A DNA stretch of 32,844 nucleotides from a virus. A program made the position numbers and the translations under genes. Below the pieces are notes generated by a model. The model made no database searches. It had not been told where the DNA came from and saw nothing but the letters and a program-made list of their open reading frames with translations. The stretch covers positions 1 through 32,844 of IMG/VR virus record IMGVR_UViG_3300021963_000414, one strand, 5' to 3'. Positions 1 through 6,439 of the stretch are shown piece by piece. The stretch's first letter is position 1. Every line of letters starts with the position of its first letter.

Positions 1-25
1 AAAAATAGGGTGTGGTAGGTGTGGC
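1..25 (-). repeat. R0: cut end of a 300-bp three-hairpin repeat
   Basis: The first 25 bases equal the last 25 bases of repeat R6 (32787-32811), the arm-A end of the family in reverse orientation. The rest lies outside the window. The flank at 28-46 (CTCATCCATAATGGTCAT-like) matches the outer flank of R2, so this is a true seventh copy and not only a shared hairpin. It abuts the terminator at 48-70. Confidence 0.85.
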
Positions 26-47
26 GGACTCATCCATAATGGTCATG

Positions 48-70
48 AAAAAGCCCCCAGTTACGGGGGC
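48..70 (-). terminator. Rho-independent terminator of the 78-383 gene
   Basis: On the minus strand GCCCCC and GGGGGC pair around a six-base loop and are followed by TTTTT. It lies 7 bases after the stop of the minus-strand gene at 78-383 and directly abuts the outer flank of repeat R0. Confidence 0.85.
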
Positions 71-77
71 GTTCATT

Positions 78-383
78 TTAGAATGCTTGCATGATTTTAC
101 GGGCGGTCACGTTGCCATTTTGGGCTAGTGAGCGGGTAATATCCTGGAATTGCTCCAGTGTGATAAAGACATGCTTGCTTGGGATGCTGTTCTCCATACC
201 GGCCATCGCTTCTGGCAGCTGCACATCTTTACCTAGCATCGCTCGAACCCACTTAAGAGCATCACCGGGGGCGGCTCCGTAAAGGGCTGCAACACTGGCC
301 ACGGTTATGTATATGGTTGAGTTGACGTTACAAGCTTGAACGTGATAATGGGCCAAAGGAATCTGAATCAATACAGCGGGCAT
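78..383 (-). CDS. Small hypothetical protein, 101 aa (Rha/antirepressor-like C-terminal pattern)
   Basis: A 101-residue soluble protein with no membrane segment. The first half has a helix-turn-like stretch (ITVASVAALYGAAPGDALKW, about residues 25-44) and the second half the pattern F-I-T-L-x-Q-F-x-x-I-x-x-x-L-x-x-x-G-N-x-x-A-R-K-I-M (about residues 72-99). I recall similar C-terminal patterns in cyanobacterial and phage hypothetical proteins of antirepressor style, but this is from memory. The two genes at 822-1372 show the same two-part layout. It is a single-gene unit between repeats R0 and R1 with its own terminator. Start chosen at the only early ATG; the ribosome-binding site is weak. 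Function unknown; a regulator is the best guess. Confidence 0.6.
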   Translation of the reverse strand: MPAVLIQIPLAHYHVQACNVNSTIYITVASVAALYGAAPGDALKWVRAMLGKDVQLPEAMAGMENSIPSKHVFITLEQFQDITRSLAQNGNVTARKIMQAF

Positions 384-459
384 TGCAATACTCTCTTAGC
401 GTGACTAAAGTTATGACTCTAAAACTGGAGGCAGGGTTCCAGGCACTAAGGTTCAGTCC
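384..459. other. Short non-coding spacer before R1
   Basis: No gene is seen. The minus-strand promoter of the 78-383 gene should lie here; CATAAC-like sequence around 405-413 is a weak -10 candidate without a good -35. Confidence 0.35.
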
Positions 460-759
460 GCCACACCTACCACACCCTATTTTTAGGGTAGGGTGTTGGC
501 AGGCTCATCCGTGGAAAGTGCCATTTCCCTAGGAGGCTAGAACTTGCCACACCCTACCACACTCTACCACCCCCTATTTCTAATAAATAAGGAGAAGAAT
601 GGAGGGAGGGGAGGGGGGTGGATAGAGGAGAGTAGTTTATAAGGAGTTTTTAAAACAGGGGGTGGTAGAGTGTGGCAGAGTGTGGCAAACCTGGAAGTGC
701 TACCACCAAAGGCTTTCCACTGTTCAGTCTGCCAACACCCTATTTTTTGGGGGTGTGGC
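460..759 (+). repeat. R1: 300-bp three-hairpin repeat
   Basis: Bounded by GCCACACC and GGTGTGGC. Arm A is an imperfect hairpin at 460-500. A spacer carries GTGGAAAG, whose partner CTTTCCAC lies near 715-722. The central stem starts with TTGCCACACCCTACCACACT near 543 and closes with the matching GGGGGTGGTAGAGTGTGG stretch near 658-690, with mismatches. The loop holds TAAATAAGGAG, a G/A-rich tract and a micro-ORF (599-625). Arm C is a hairpin at 731-759. It contains no protein gene of normal size and no transposase. All six complete copies in this window have exactly the same length. Confidence 0.95.
599..625 (+). other. Micro-ORF MEGGEGGG inside R1
   Basis: AAGGAG, a four-base gap and ATG are followed by seven more codons and TAG. 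The same frame, length and Shine-Dalgarno spacing occur in every full repeat copy (10670-10696 minus, 11012-11038 minus, 16882-16908 plus, 24576-24602 plus, 32646-32672 minus), with the second residue changing (E, V or M) and the stop switching between TAG and TAA. It could be a leader peptide or an accident of a purine-rich tract. Confidence 0.4.
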
Positions 760-769
760 GGGGAACATC

Positions 770-798
770 CTGACAAAGGCAACGTTATATGTTATAAT
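770..798 (+). promoter_or_regulatory. Sigma70-type promoter for the 822 gene
   Basis: CTGACA (770-775), a 17-base spacer and TATAAT (793-798). It starts 11 bases after the end of R1. The decamer GTTATAATAA recurs at the promoters at 4037, 6189 and (minus strand) 32451. Confidence 0.8.
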
Positions 799-821
799 AA
801 GGTAGTGTTTCAGGATTCCCT

Positions 822-1097
822 ATGTACTCAAAACGTAATTTGGATGCGATGCTGCGCCAGCGGGCCGGTGATGTGTTCCCGATTTGTGCCGATGTGGTTT
901 TGGTTGAGTGGCTTAATATCGCTGAAGAAAAAGTCAGCTATATTTTAAGCATCTACCACGAATCGGATGACGCGCCTGAGTGTGAGGTAGATGGGGGTGC
1001 TACATGGCTGAGTCTGTACGGTTACGCCTGGTTACTGAACCGATTAAAGCCACGGAATTACCAAGCAATGTTGAGAGATTTATCGGTGCATATCTAA
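822..1097 (+). CDS. Small hypothetical protein, 91 aa
   Basis: Soluble acidic protein of 91 residues, first gene behind the promoter at 770-798. Its middle (ADVVLVEWLNIAEEKVSYIL) and C-terminus (WLSLYGYAWLLNRLKPRNYQ) show the same two-part pattern as the next gene and as the 78-383 product, suggesting three diverged members of one small family. The stop codon overlaps the next start as TAATG, so the two are probably translationally coupled. No catalytic motif or membrane segment is visible. The function is unknown; a regulatory or host-takeover role would fit the leading position of the replication operon. Confidence 0.65.
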   Translation: MYSKRNLDAMLRQRAGDVFPICADVVLVEWLNIAEEKVSYILSIYHESDDAPECEVDGGATWLSLYGYAWLLNRLKPRNYQAMLRDLSVHI

Positions 1098-1372
1098 TGA
1101 TAGTTGGTGAATTCTTGTTCGCGGTTAAAGTCAATGACAATATATACCCAAGTCCATTCCGAGCGCATGCTGTGTTAGTCCACGCGCTAAAGCTCAAAGA
1201 CTTTGAAGCAAAGCAGATAATCAGGAAGTACCTTGAAGCCGGTCATCCTTATTCAGGTACATCTTGGGACACTTACTTGTCCACGGAAGGGCTGTACTTG
1301 CTGAAGAGGTTTTTGTCGGCTGAAAAGGCACAAGAGCTTCAAGACGGGCTGGATTACCTGCTTAATGTGTGA
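1097..1372 (+). CDS. Small hypothetical protein, 91 aa, coupled to the 822 gene
   Basis: The open frame extends upstream to 1004, but that would overlap the previous gene by 94 bases; the ATG at 1097 shares the A of the previous TAA (TAATG coupling) and gives a protein of equal length to its neighbour, so I choose it. It has RAHAVLVHALKLKDFEAKQI at about residues 24-43 and YLSTEGLYLLKRFLSAEKAQ near the C-terminus, the pattern shared with the 78-383 and 822-1097 products. A strong terminator follows at 1380-1410. Function unknown. Confidence 0.65.
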   Translation: MIVGEFLFAVKVNDNIYPSPFRAHAVLVHALKLKDFEAKQIIRKYLEAGHPYSGTSWDTYLSTEGLYLLKRFLSAEKAQELQDGLDYLLNV

Positions 1373-1379
1373 AGAGTAG

Positions 1380-1410
1380 CTGCCCCCCTGGACTGGGGGG
1401 CGTTTATTTT
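1380..1410 (+). terminator. Rho-independent terminator
   Basis: GCCCCCC (1382-1388) pairs with GGGGGGC (1395-1401) and is followed by GTTTATTTT. The T-rich tail runs into the palindrome-family site at 1409-1420 directly upstream of the RusA-like gene. Confidence 0.8.
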
Positions 1411-1421
1411 AGGTAGCCAAA
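1409..1421. repeat. TTAGGCNNCCTAA-family palindrome before the resolvase start
   Basis: TTAGGTAGCCAAA, two bases before the ATG at 1423. It takes the place of a normal Shine-Dalgarno sequence, as at 4511 and 7106. Confidence 0.65.
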
Positions 1422-1422
1422 A

Positions 1423-1815
1423 ATGCATACTTTTTTTGTACCGATAGAGGGTAAGGCAAAACCGGCGGGGACAGTATTCAATGGGCGCATTTCCATGAAC
1501 AAAAGAGGGTACTCGGAATGGAAAGCACTGGCTGACGCATCATGCAAGTATCTCTCAGGAAATGAACTGCCTAAAGGGTTAATGCCTTACGGTTGGGCGA
1601 TTGTACACAGTAACCCAAAATGGAACCGAGGTGATTTACTGAATTTGGCCGGTGCTTCTATGGACACGATGGTCAGGCTAGGGGTTGTGCAGGATGACGC
1701 CCCACGGTGGGTGAACAAGCTGTACACATCACTGGACAGGGGGAACGCTGGGATAACGATTTATATCTGTGAAAACCGAGTGGAGTTTGTGGAGTTACTA
1801 TGCTTATTGGCTTGA
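1423..1815 (+). CDS. RusA-like Holliday junction resolvase
   Basis: 130 residues, the usual size of RusA-family endodeoxyribonucleases, which cut four-way DNA junctions made during replication and recombination. The diagnostic acidic pattern is visible: R69-G-D71-L-L-N74, D81 and V-V-Q-D91-D92, equivalent to the R-D-x-x-N / D-D active site of the family. The N-terminus (MHTFFVPIEGKAKPAGTVFN) fits the first strand with the typical P-x-x-x-x-R/K turn. The gene starts two bases after a TTAGG palindrome site and its last 16 bases overlap the polymerase gene, so the two are probably expressed together. In this phage it would resolve branched replicative DNA before packaging. Confidence 0.85.
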   Translation: MHTFFVPIEGKAKPAGTVFNGRISMNKRGYSEWKALADASCKYLSGNELPKGLMPYGWAIVHSNPKWNRGDLLNLAGASMDTMVRLGVVQDDAPRWVNKLYTSLDRGNAGITIYICENRVEFVELLCLLA

Positions 1816-4019
1816 TTCAGACTGCGACAATCATGGATGCCACTCCCAAAGCGGTGGCTAACACGGTTAAGGCTATAAAGGCAGCCAAAGTGCTGGGACT
1901 GGATATCGAGACGGGGTTCATAGGGGTTGCGCCATTGAAAAAAGATGGCTCAGTAGATTATGAAACCTTGAACCCTCTGACTGGAGCCATTCGTTCCATC
2001 CAAATATGCATTCCGTCGCTTTCATTGGGCGGGCAAGTGCCGGTGATGCAACTACTTGGCGATGAGTGTGAAGGATGTGAAGTTTTGGATGCGTTGCTTG
2101 AGCATGTCCAGGACAAGTCCAAAACGACCGTAATTCACAACGCGCTATATGAAGGGGAATGGTTCCTGCACAAATATGGAGTGCTGATAAACAATGCGTT
2201 TTGCACGTTGGTAGCGCATCAAATTGAGACTGCCGGCTTAGCGGATTGCATTGCCGGACTTTACGGGGGGTCAGCCAACAGCCTTGCCACGGTGACAGAG
2301 CGGAAACTTGGAATAGGGATAACCAAGGAATTGCAAGTGTCAGATTGGTCAAAACCTCTGACTCCAGAGCAGTCAAAGTACGCCATGTTGGATGCCTATC
2401 TTGTTGTGCGGCTGTACGAAAAGTTCAAATATTTGCTGGATACGCCAGCGGCCCGCGCTGAAATGGGCAGTTTGGGCATGTTCATTGTTTTAAACACTCG
2501 CGGGACACCGGCGTCAATACAAAAGCTGAAAGAATTGGAAGCTGATTATAGCCGGATATTAGCCAAACGTAAATCGGAACTAATTAAGGAAGCGGACAGT
2601 TTGATGACTGAGGAGTTGCGGGCTGAGATAATGCCCAAAACCTTGAGCAAGAAAAAGCGGCTGGAATGGGAATTTAATTTAAAAAGCCCGCAGCAAGTAA
2701 AGAAACTGTTGAACAAACTTCTGCGTGAAGCCGGTATGGCGGAGATTGAAAAGACGGATGCAAGCACATTGGAGAAACTGTATCTACCATTTGCTCAAAA
2801 GATTACGGAGTACCGCACCCTGAGTAAATTGCTGGAATACGCTGAAGCTTTTGTTAGCAATTACCGAGAATCTGACCGAGCTGTTTTATGCAAATACTCG
2901 GTTCTAGCTTATAACGCAGCGGCAGGGCGCTCATCAGCCAGCAACGGAAGCTTGCAGATTGTGGCAAACACTTCCCCTCTCTTAGCATCTGAAAACTTAG
3001 GCGGCCTAAAAACGGCATTCCTGCACCCCCGGATTGAGCGCGATAAGTATGGCACATACAATGATGAGGAACATGTTGCCATAAAGTGCGACTTGCCAGC
3101 GTCTCACCTTCAGCTTGTGGCAGCACTGACGGGTGATGAATTGCTCATGTATTGTCTGAGTAATGATGAGAAGGTTCACTACCACACCCTAAACCGGATG
3201 CTGCAACTGATGGGTGTGGACAGTAGCTTTCAGATGGTGAAAACGTGGTTTACTAAACCTAACCACGGGGGAGTAACATTCCAGCGGGGGGCGACGCATA
3301 TTACTGAAGCCGAGATGCAGGCTTATTACGTCCTAGCCAAAAACGTGATTTATTCGTTCATTAACTTTGCTGGGGCTATTAGTCTCAATAACACTTTCTT
3401 GAAAAAGAAGATACACACCACGGTTGATGAGTGCCGAATCTTCTTGCAAGCGTGTAAAGACATGTATAAGAGCGTTTATAACTTTCAACGCGAGATTGCA
3501 CGAACGGCGGAAAGCAACGTTGAGGTTTTATGGGATGAGCCAGAGCATGATGAGGAATGCAATCGTCTGGCAGGGCTGTACGGTGCCCATGTGAGTAAAC
3601 GGGGGGCTTCCTTCCTAGCGCGGGCCGTGTCGAAAATAATGCCAGATGGGCGCAAACTTTACTTCACTGCCAAGGCTGTGATAGATGACAGTATCGACGT
3701 TGGGGATGATTCCGCAGATGAGGTCACATGGAAGTGCCGGCCATCCAATATAGTGGCAGCCCATTGGTTAGCGACTGAGGCAACAATCATGAAATCGGTT
3801 GGTGCGCGGTTGATTGATGCTTTCTTGGCACGTCCTGAGTGGCAGGCGTCAGTGCGAGCGTTTGCGCATGATGAAGTGGTTATATGGGTCAAAAAGTCCT
3901 ACGCTCCAGATGCCGCACAGCTTTACATGGAATTTGTCACAGAGGAGTTTCGCAAGTATGTGCCATTTTTCCAGCCTGAATCTCCAGTTGTGATGAAAAA
4001 TTGGGAGCATAAGTATTGA
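1800..4019 (+). CDS. polA: Family A DNA polymerase with 3'-5' exonuclease domain
   Basis: 739 residues, the replicative polymerase of the element. The exonuclease domain has DIET (D35, E37), an Exo II-like HNALYEGEW near residue 120, and YAMLDA (Exo III) near residue 198; there is no 5'-3' nuclease domain. In the polymerase domain, motif A is D431-L-P-A-S-H-L-Q-L-V-A-A-L-T-G-D instead of the usual D-Y-S-Q-I-E-L-R, so the steric-gate Glu is His and the Arg is Gln. Motif B keeps the Lys (K514, AKNVIYSFINFAGA) but not the classic F-G-x-x-Y-G. Motif C is A-H690-D691-E692. Start at 1800 is supported by GGAG at 1791-1794. It overlaps the resolvase gene by 16 bases. Confidence 0.92.
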   Translation: MLIGLIQTATIMDATPKAVANTVKAIKAAKVLGLDIETGFIGVAPLKKDGSVDYETLNPLTGAIRSIQICIPSLSLGGQVPVMQLLGDECEGCEVLDALLEHVQDKSKTTVIHNALYEGEWFLHKYGVLINNAFCTLVAHQIETAGLADCIAGLYGGSANSLATVTERKLGIGITKELQVSDWSKPLTPEQSKYAMLDAYLVVRLYEKFKYLLDTPAARAEMGSLGMFIVLNTRGTPASIQKLKELEADYSRILAKRKSELIKEADSLMTEELRAEIMPKTLSKKKRLEWEFNLKSPQQVKKLLNKLLREAGMAEIEKTDASTLEKLYLPFAQKITEYRTLSKLLEYAEAFVSNYRESDRAVLCKYSVLAYNAAAGRSSASNGSLQIVANTSPLLASENLGGLKTAFLHPRIERDKYGTYNDEEHVAIKCDLPASHLQLVAALTGDELLMYCLSNDEKVHYHTLNRMLQLMGVDSSFQMVKTWFTKPNHGGVTFQRGATHITEAEMQAYYVLAKNVIYSFINFAGAISLNNTFLKKKIHTTVDECRIFLQACKDMYKSVYNFQREIARTAESNVEVLWDEPEHDEECNRLAGLYGAHVSKRGASFLARAVSKIMPDGRKLYFTAKAVIDDSIDVGDDSADEVTWKCRPSNIVAAHWLATEATIMKSVGARLIDAFLARPEWQASVRAFAHDEVVIWVKKSYAPDAAQLYMEFVTEEFRKYVPFFQPESPVVMKNWEHKY
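2997..3009. repeat. TTAGGCGGCCTAA palindrome inside polA
   Basis: Perfect 13-bp palindrome, encoding L-G-G-L-K in the polymerase frame. It is one of about 17 family members in the window. Confidence 0.8.
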
Positions 4020-4044
4020 TAGTCAGAAGCTGTTTCGTTATAAT
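4016..4044 (+). promoter_or_regulatory. Promoter of the 4074 / parM-like operon
   Basis: TTGATA (4016-4021), exactly 17 bases, TATAAT (4039-4044). The -35 box overlaps the polymerase stop codon. Confidence 0.85.
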
Positions 4045-4062
4045 AAAGGAGTAACGAAACAG
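4030..4062. promoter_or_regulatory. Perfect 11-bp inverted repeat operator over the promoter
   Basis: CTGTTTCGTTA (4030-4040) and TAACGAAACAG (4052-4062) are perfect reverse complements, separated by 11 bases that carry most of the -10 box and the expected start site. A dimeric repressor bound here would block the promoter; the product of the next gene is a candidate for autoregulation. In RNA only the downstream arm would be transcribed in full, so a DNA operator is more likely than an RNA hairpin. Confidence 0.75.
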
Positions 4063-4073
4063 CGAGACACAAA

Positions 4074-4514
4074 ATGCACTGTGGATTCCCAAGAAAATTT
4101 CTGGATTTAAGTACGGTGGACGCCATCGTAAAAGATGGCGTGACACTTTACCGGCTTGAGGATGCTATCACCCAATCGGGAGTGATGTCCGGCAGAACCA
4201 AGTCATCGCTAAATTACCATATTACCAAGGTGCTGAGTACATTTGGCGAGTACCCGCAGTATACTGTTGGGATACGGCGTAAAGGAGAAGGGGGAGTGTT
4301 AACCTTAAGTGGCACTTTAGCACAGCCTGGACATTATGTATGTGAGGCGCTACTGTACAAACTGCTTTTTCTCAGTACCCTTCAAGAGTTCCAAAGATGT
4401 GTGGAAGATATCATCACAGAAGTTGTGCCGCAAGTGATGAAACAGGGTTGGTATATTAGCCCAAACTTGAGTGCTGAACAAAAAAATCAAATCTTGAAAA
4501 CCTTAGCTAATTAG
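4074..4514 (+). CDS. Hypothetical protein, 146 aa (possible DNA-binding regulator of the partition operon)
   Basis: 146-residue soluble protein, first gene behind the palindromic operator at 4030-4062 and followed 10 bases later by the ParM-like gene. The N-terminal half is basic with GRTKSSLNYHITKVLSTFGE at about residues 41-60, which could form a helix-turn-helix-like fold; the C-terminal half is helical (CEALLYKLLFLSTLQEFQRC). I recognise no family. By position it could be an autorepressor or the DNA-binding adaptor of the actin-based partition system (ParR-like), but that is inference from context alone. Confidence 0.6.
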   Translation: MHCGFPRKFLDLSTVDAIVKDGVTLYRLEDAITQSGVMSGRTKSSLNYHITKVLSTFGEYPQYTVGIRRKGEGGVLTLSGTLAQPGHYVCEALLYKLLFLSTLQEFQRCVEDIITEVVPQVMKQGWYISPNLSAEQKNQILKTLAN

Positions 4515-4523
4515 GCTACCTAA
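4511..4523. repeat. TTAGGCTACCTAA palindrome directly before the parM-like start
   Basis: Lies one base before the ATG at 4525, overlapping the stop codon of the previous gene. No other ribosome-binding site is evident. Confidence 0.75.
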
Positions 4524-4524
4524 A

Positions 4525-5598
4525 ATGACTACTTGTAAGCTCTATGTTGGTTGTGACACTGGAAACGGTCTGACTAAAGTTGCCTTCTCTGACGACACCG
4601 GCAATTTAAAAGTCGTAAAGTATCCAAGTTATGTGATTCAAGTGCCAATGGAAGATGTCGCTAACGGCTCTTACGCAAATCTGAGTAATGGGGCAATCAT
4701 TACTTACGTTAGCGGGCCCCGGAAAGATTTAGTTGATACGTCATGGTTATTGGGTAACACGGCATACACCAATTTCCCGGACACTCGGCGGGCTGTTGTA
4801 GAGTCGAATGATGGCAAGGTGCTATATGGGCTGCAACTTTTCTTAGGCAGCCTTGCTATGGCTGGTTTTGTCGGTCGAGAAACTATCCATATACGCCTCT
4901 GTGTGTCTGTCCATAACAAGATCGCCTTCCAAAAGGATATTGTTGAGGCTTATAGCGGGTTGCACCAAATAAAGCAAGCTGAATCCTCACAATCTATTTG
5001 GGTTAATATCTCAGCGGCTTGTGTTGAAGAAGGTCGTGGAACGATATATTACCTGATACAAAAGGGGATTATCACATCAGAAACTCCTTTGGCAGGGTTG
5101 ATAGATTTAGGGGATGGCACTACTCGTGCGAGTATGTACACCATCGGGGACAAGAGTTTTACGGTCATTCCTGAAAGTGTCAAAGTAACCAACACCGGCG
5201 TGCGAAATTTGCTGCGACGCATGGCTAATCACAGTTCTTTGACAGAACCATTGCAGAGCAAAGTTGACCAGGAAATAATTCGGGTTAGCTTGGAAAATAG
5301 TGCCAAAAATGGCATGTATTATGGAAACACCGCCGTGGGTTTGACAGAAGCTTATCAAGCATGCCTTAAAGAGTGGTTGGATTCAAGCGTGCGGCCCGCA
5401 ATAAGCGCCTTAGATTCCTGGAAAGCCGTCGCGGTGATTTACACAATTGGTGGTGGCACACAACTTCCTGGGATTGAAAAGTTACTGTACACACCCAACA
5501 AACTGACGGGACGCCCACGGTTCAACGTAACCCCAGAACCCCAACTGAGTAACGCAATAGGGCTATCAAGTGCTGCAAAAAGGATGGAGAAAGCATGA
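4525..5598 (+). CDS. ParM-like actin ATPase (plasmid/phage segregation)
   Basis: 357 residues, typical for bacterial actin-like ATPases that form filaments pushing or positioning DNA. The actin-fold nucleotide motifs are present in order: phosphate-1 V-G-C-D11-T-G-N-G-L-T-K, phosphate-2 L-I-D194-L-G-D-G-T-T, and the adenosine motif Y-T-I-G309-G-G-T-Q-L-P-G. It overlaps the next gene by ATGA (5595-5598), as ParM-type genes often do with their adaptor. The gene starts one base after a TTAGGC palindrome. Together with the absence of an integrase in the window it suggests maintenance as a plasmid. An alternative is a phage cytoskeletal filament that positions replication sites; the sequence alone cannot separate these. 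Confidence 0.85.
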   Translation: MTTCKLYVGCDTGNGLTKVAFSDDTGNLKVVKYPSYVIQVPMEDVANGSYANLSNGAIITYVSGPRKDLVDTSWLLGNTAYTNFPDTRRAVVESNDGKVLYGLQLFLGSLAMAGFVGRETIHIRLCVSVHNKIAFQKDIVEAYSGLHQIKQAESSQSIWVNISAACVEEGRGTIYYLIQKGIITSETPLAGLIDLGDGTTRASMYTIGDKSFTVIPESVKVTNTGVRNLLRRMANHSSLTEPLQSKVDQEIIRVSLENSAKNGMYYGNTAVGLTEAYQACLKEWLDSSVRPAISALDSWKAVAVIYTIGGGTQLPGIEKLLYTPNKLTGRPRFNVTPEPQLSNAIGLSSAAKRMEKA

Positions 5599-5855
5599 AA
5601 GGCGTTAAAGTATATATGAGTGACGAACTAGTTAAAAAGCTTTTCCCAGATGGTACGTCAAAAACCCTCTTGGAAGTGCTGGATACCGTAAAAAGCCCAG
5701 AATTTAAAGCAATAGCATCAAGCCTGGGTTTGGCTGATAAAGATTGGGCGATTGTGTTTAAATTGGCGGTATGCAACTGGCAAAACAAAGGGCCAGCAAG
5801 ACATCCCACAGTGCCGCCAAACGGACTAGACATTGACATTGACATTTTCAGCTAA
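5595..5855 (+). CDS. Small partner of the ParM-like protein, acidic hydrophobic C-terminal tip
   Basis: 86 residues, start overlapping the actin gene by ATGA, with GGAG at 5585-5588 supporting the start. The body is helical (LFPDGTSKTLLEVLDTVKS...). The C-terminus is N-G-L-D-I-D-I-D-I-F-S, an acidic tip ending in a phenylalanine that resembles partner-binding tails such as that of SSB. In ParM/AlfA-type operons the gene at this position is the DNA-binding adaptor (ParR/AlfB), and the size fits, but I cannot identify a ribbon-helix-helix. It is followed by a strong terminator. Confidence 0.65.
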   Translation: MKGVKVYMSDELVKKLFPDGTSKTLLEVLDTVKSPEFKAIASSLGLADKDWAIVFKLAVCNWQNKGPARHPTVPPNGLDIDIDIFS

Positions 5856-5861
5856 GTTTTG

Positions 5862-5889
5862 AACCTCTGACTAACCTCAGAGGTTTTTT
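5862..5889 (+). terminator. Rho-independent terminator
   Basis: AACCTCTGA (5862-5870) and TCAGAGGTT (5877-5885) form a perfect 9-bp stem with a six-base loop and a T6 run. It ends the 822-5855 gene block. Confidence 0.92.
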
Positions 5890-6190
5890 GTATGCAAACT
5901 TTGGTTTTTTGTATGAAAAGTAAACTTTGTGGGGCCATTTTGTGTCATTGGGGTGTTAAAGGGGTACTTTGGGGGTTAGTCACAGAGTAATTAACCAGTC
6001 ACAAGCTAAATAACCGGGGCAATTTAGGTCAATATGTGGGTGAAAGTACCTCAAATAATCCCAAATTGGGTATACAAGTTAACTTGTTCTGCACTAGTAG
6101 AGGTATCAAAAGTCCCCAAAATGGTCTAAAAGGGTCTAAAAGGGTGTTTTTCCTTATAAGTAGATGCTCAGACGCTTGAAGTTTATGTGT
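5890..6190. other. Non-coding region with direct repeats and a palindrome: possible centromere or origin
   Basis: About 300 bases without a convincing gene. It contains a direct repeat TTTTTTGTATG (5884 and again from about 5906) with nearby AAACTTTG copies, a perfect 14-bp palindrome ACAAGTTAACTTGT (6074-6087), a tandem GTCTAAAAGG pair (about 6124-6143) and many short G runs. Its position just after the ParM-like pair makes it a candidate binding region for the partition adaptor; this is inference. Confidence 0.4.
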
Positions 6191-6196
6191 TATAAT
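6191..6196 (+). promoter_or_regulatory. -10 element of the membrane-gene operon
   Basis: TATAAT inside GTTATAATAA (6189-6198), the decamer shared with three other promoters here. No good -35 box at 17 bases. The start site would be close to the ATG at 6203, implying a very short or absent leader. Confidence 0.6.
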
Positions 6197-6202
6197 AATG
6201 GC

Positions 6203-6439
6203 ATGAGTTTGAGACTTGAAATGAACCCAACTTTTAGAGCTAGATTGCATTGCGCGGCACACTGCCTGTCAACCACGTTGGCAACATGCTCGTGCTGGCT
6301 CACAGGAAGTATAATTGGCCAATTCCTTGCCGGTGTTGCTATTTCCTTATCCCTAAGCGCTTTAGCACCGGCTGCTATGTTAGGTCTGGCCATTGGTTTC
6401 GCCACTTTGCCCACATACATCATAGTGATAACCAAATGA
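6203..6439 (+). CDS. Small membrane protein, 78 aa (holin-like size)
   Basis: The frame is open from 6164, but the -10 box at 6191-6196 lies inside that extension, so I start at ATG 6203 (ATG 6221 is also possible). The product has two hydrophobic stretches, roughly residues 30-55 and 56-76, separated by a small turn, and few charges. Its stop overlaps the next start (ATGA, 6436-6439). Size and topology fit a class II holin or a small subunit of an envelope complex; no family was recognised. It opens a row of seven membrane-associated genes. Confidence 0.6.
   Translation: MSLRLEMNPTFRARLHCAAHCLSTTLATCSCWLTGSIIGQFLAGVAISLSLSALAPAAMLGLAIGFATLPTYIIVITK

Noticed and set aside
460-759. Insertion sequence with its own transposase
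   Set aside because: No open frame of useful size in any 300-bp copy; at most it is a non-autonomous element.
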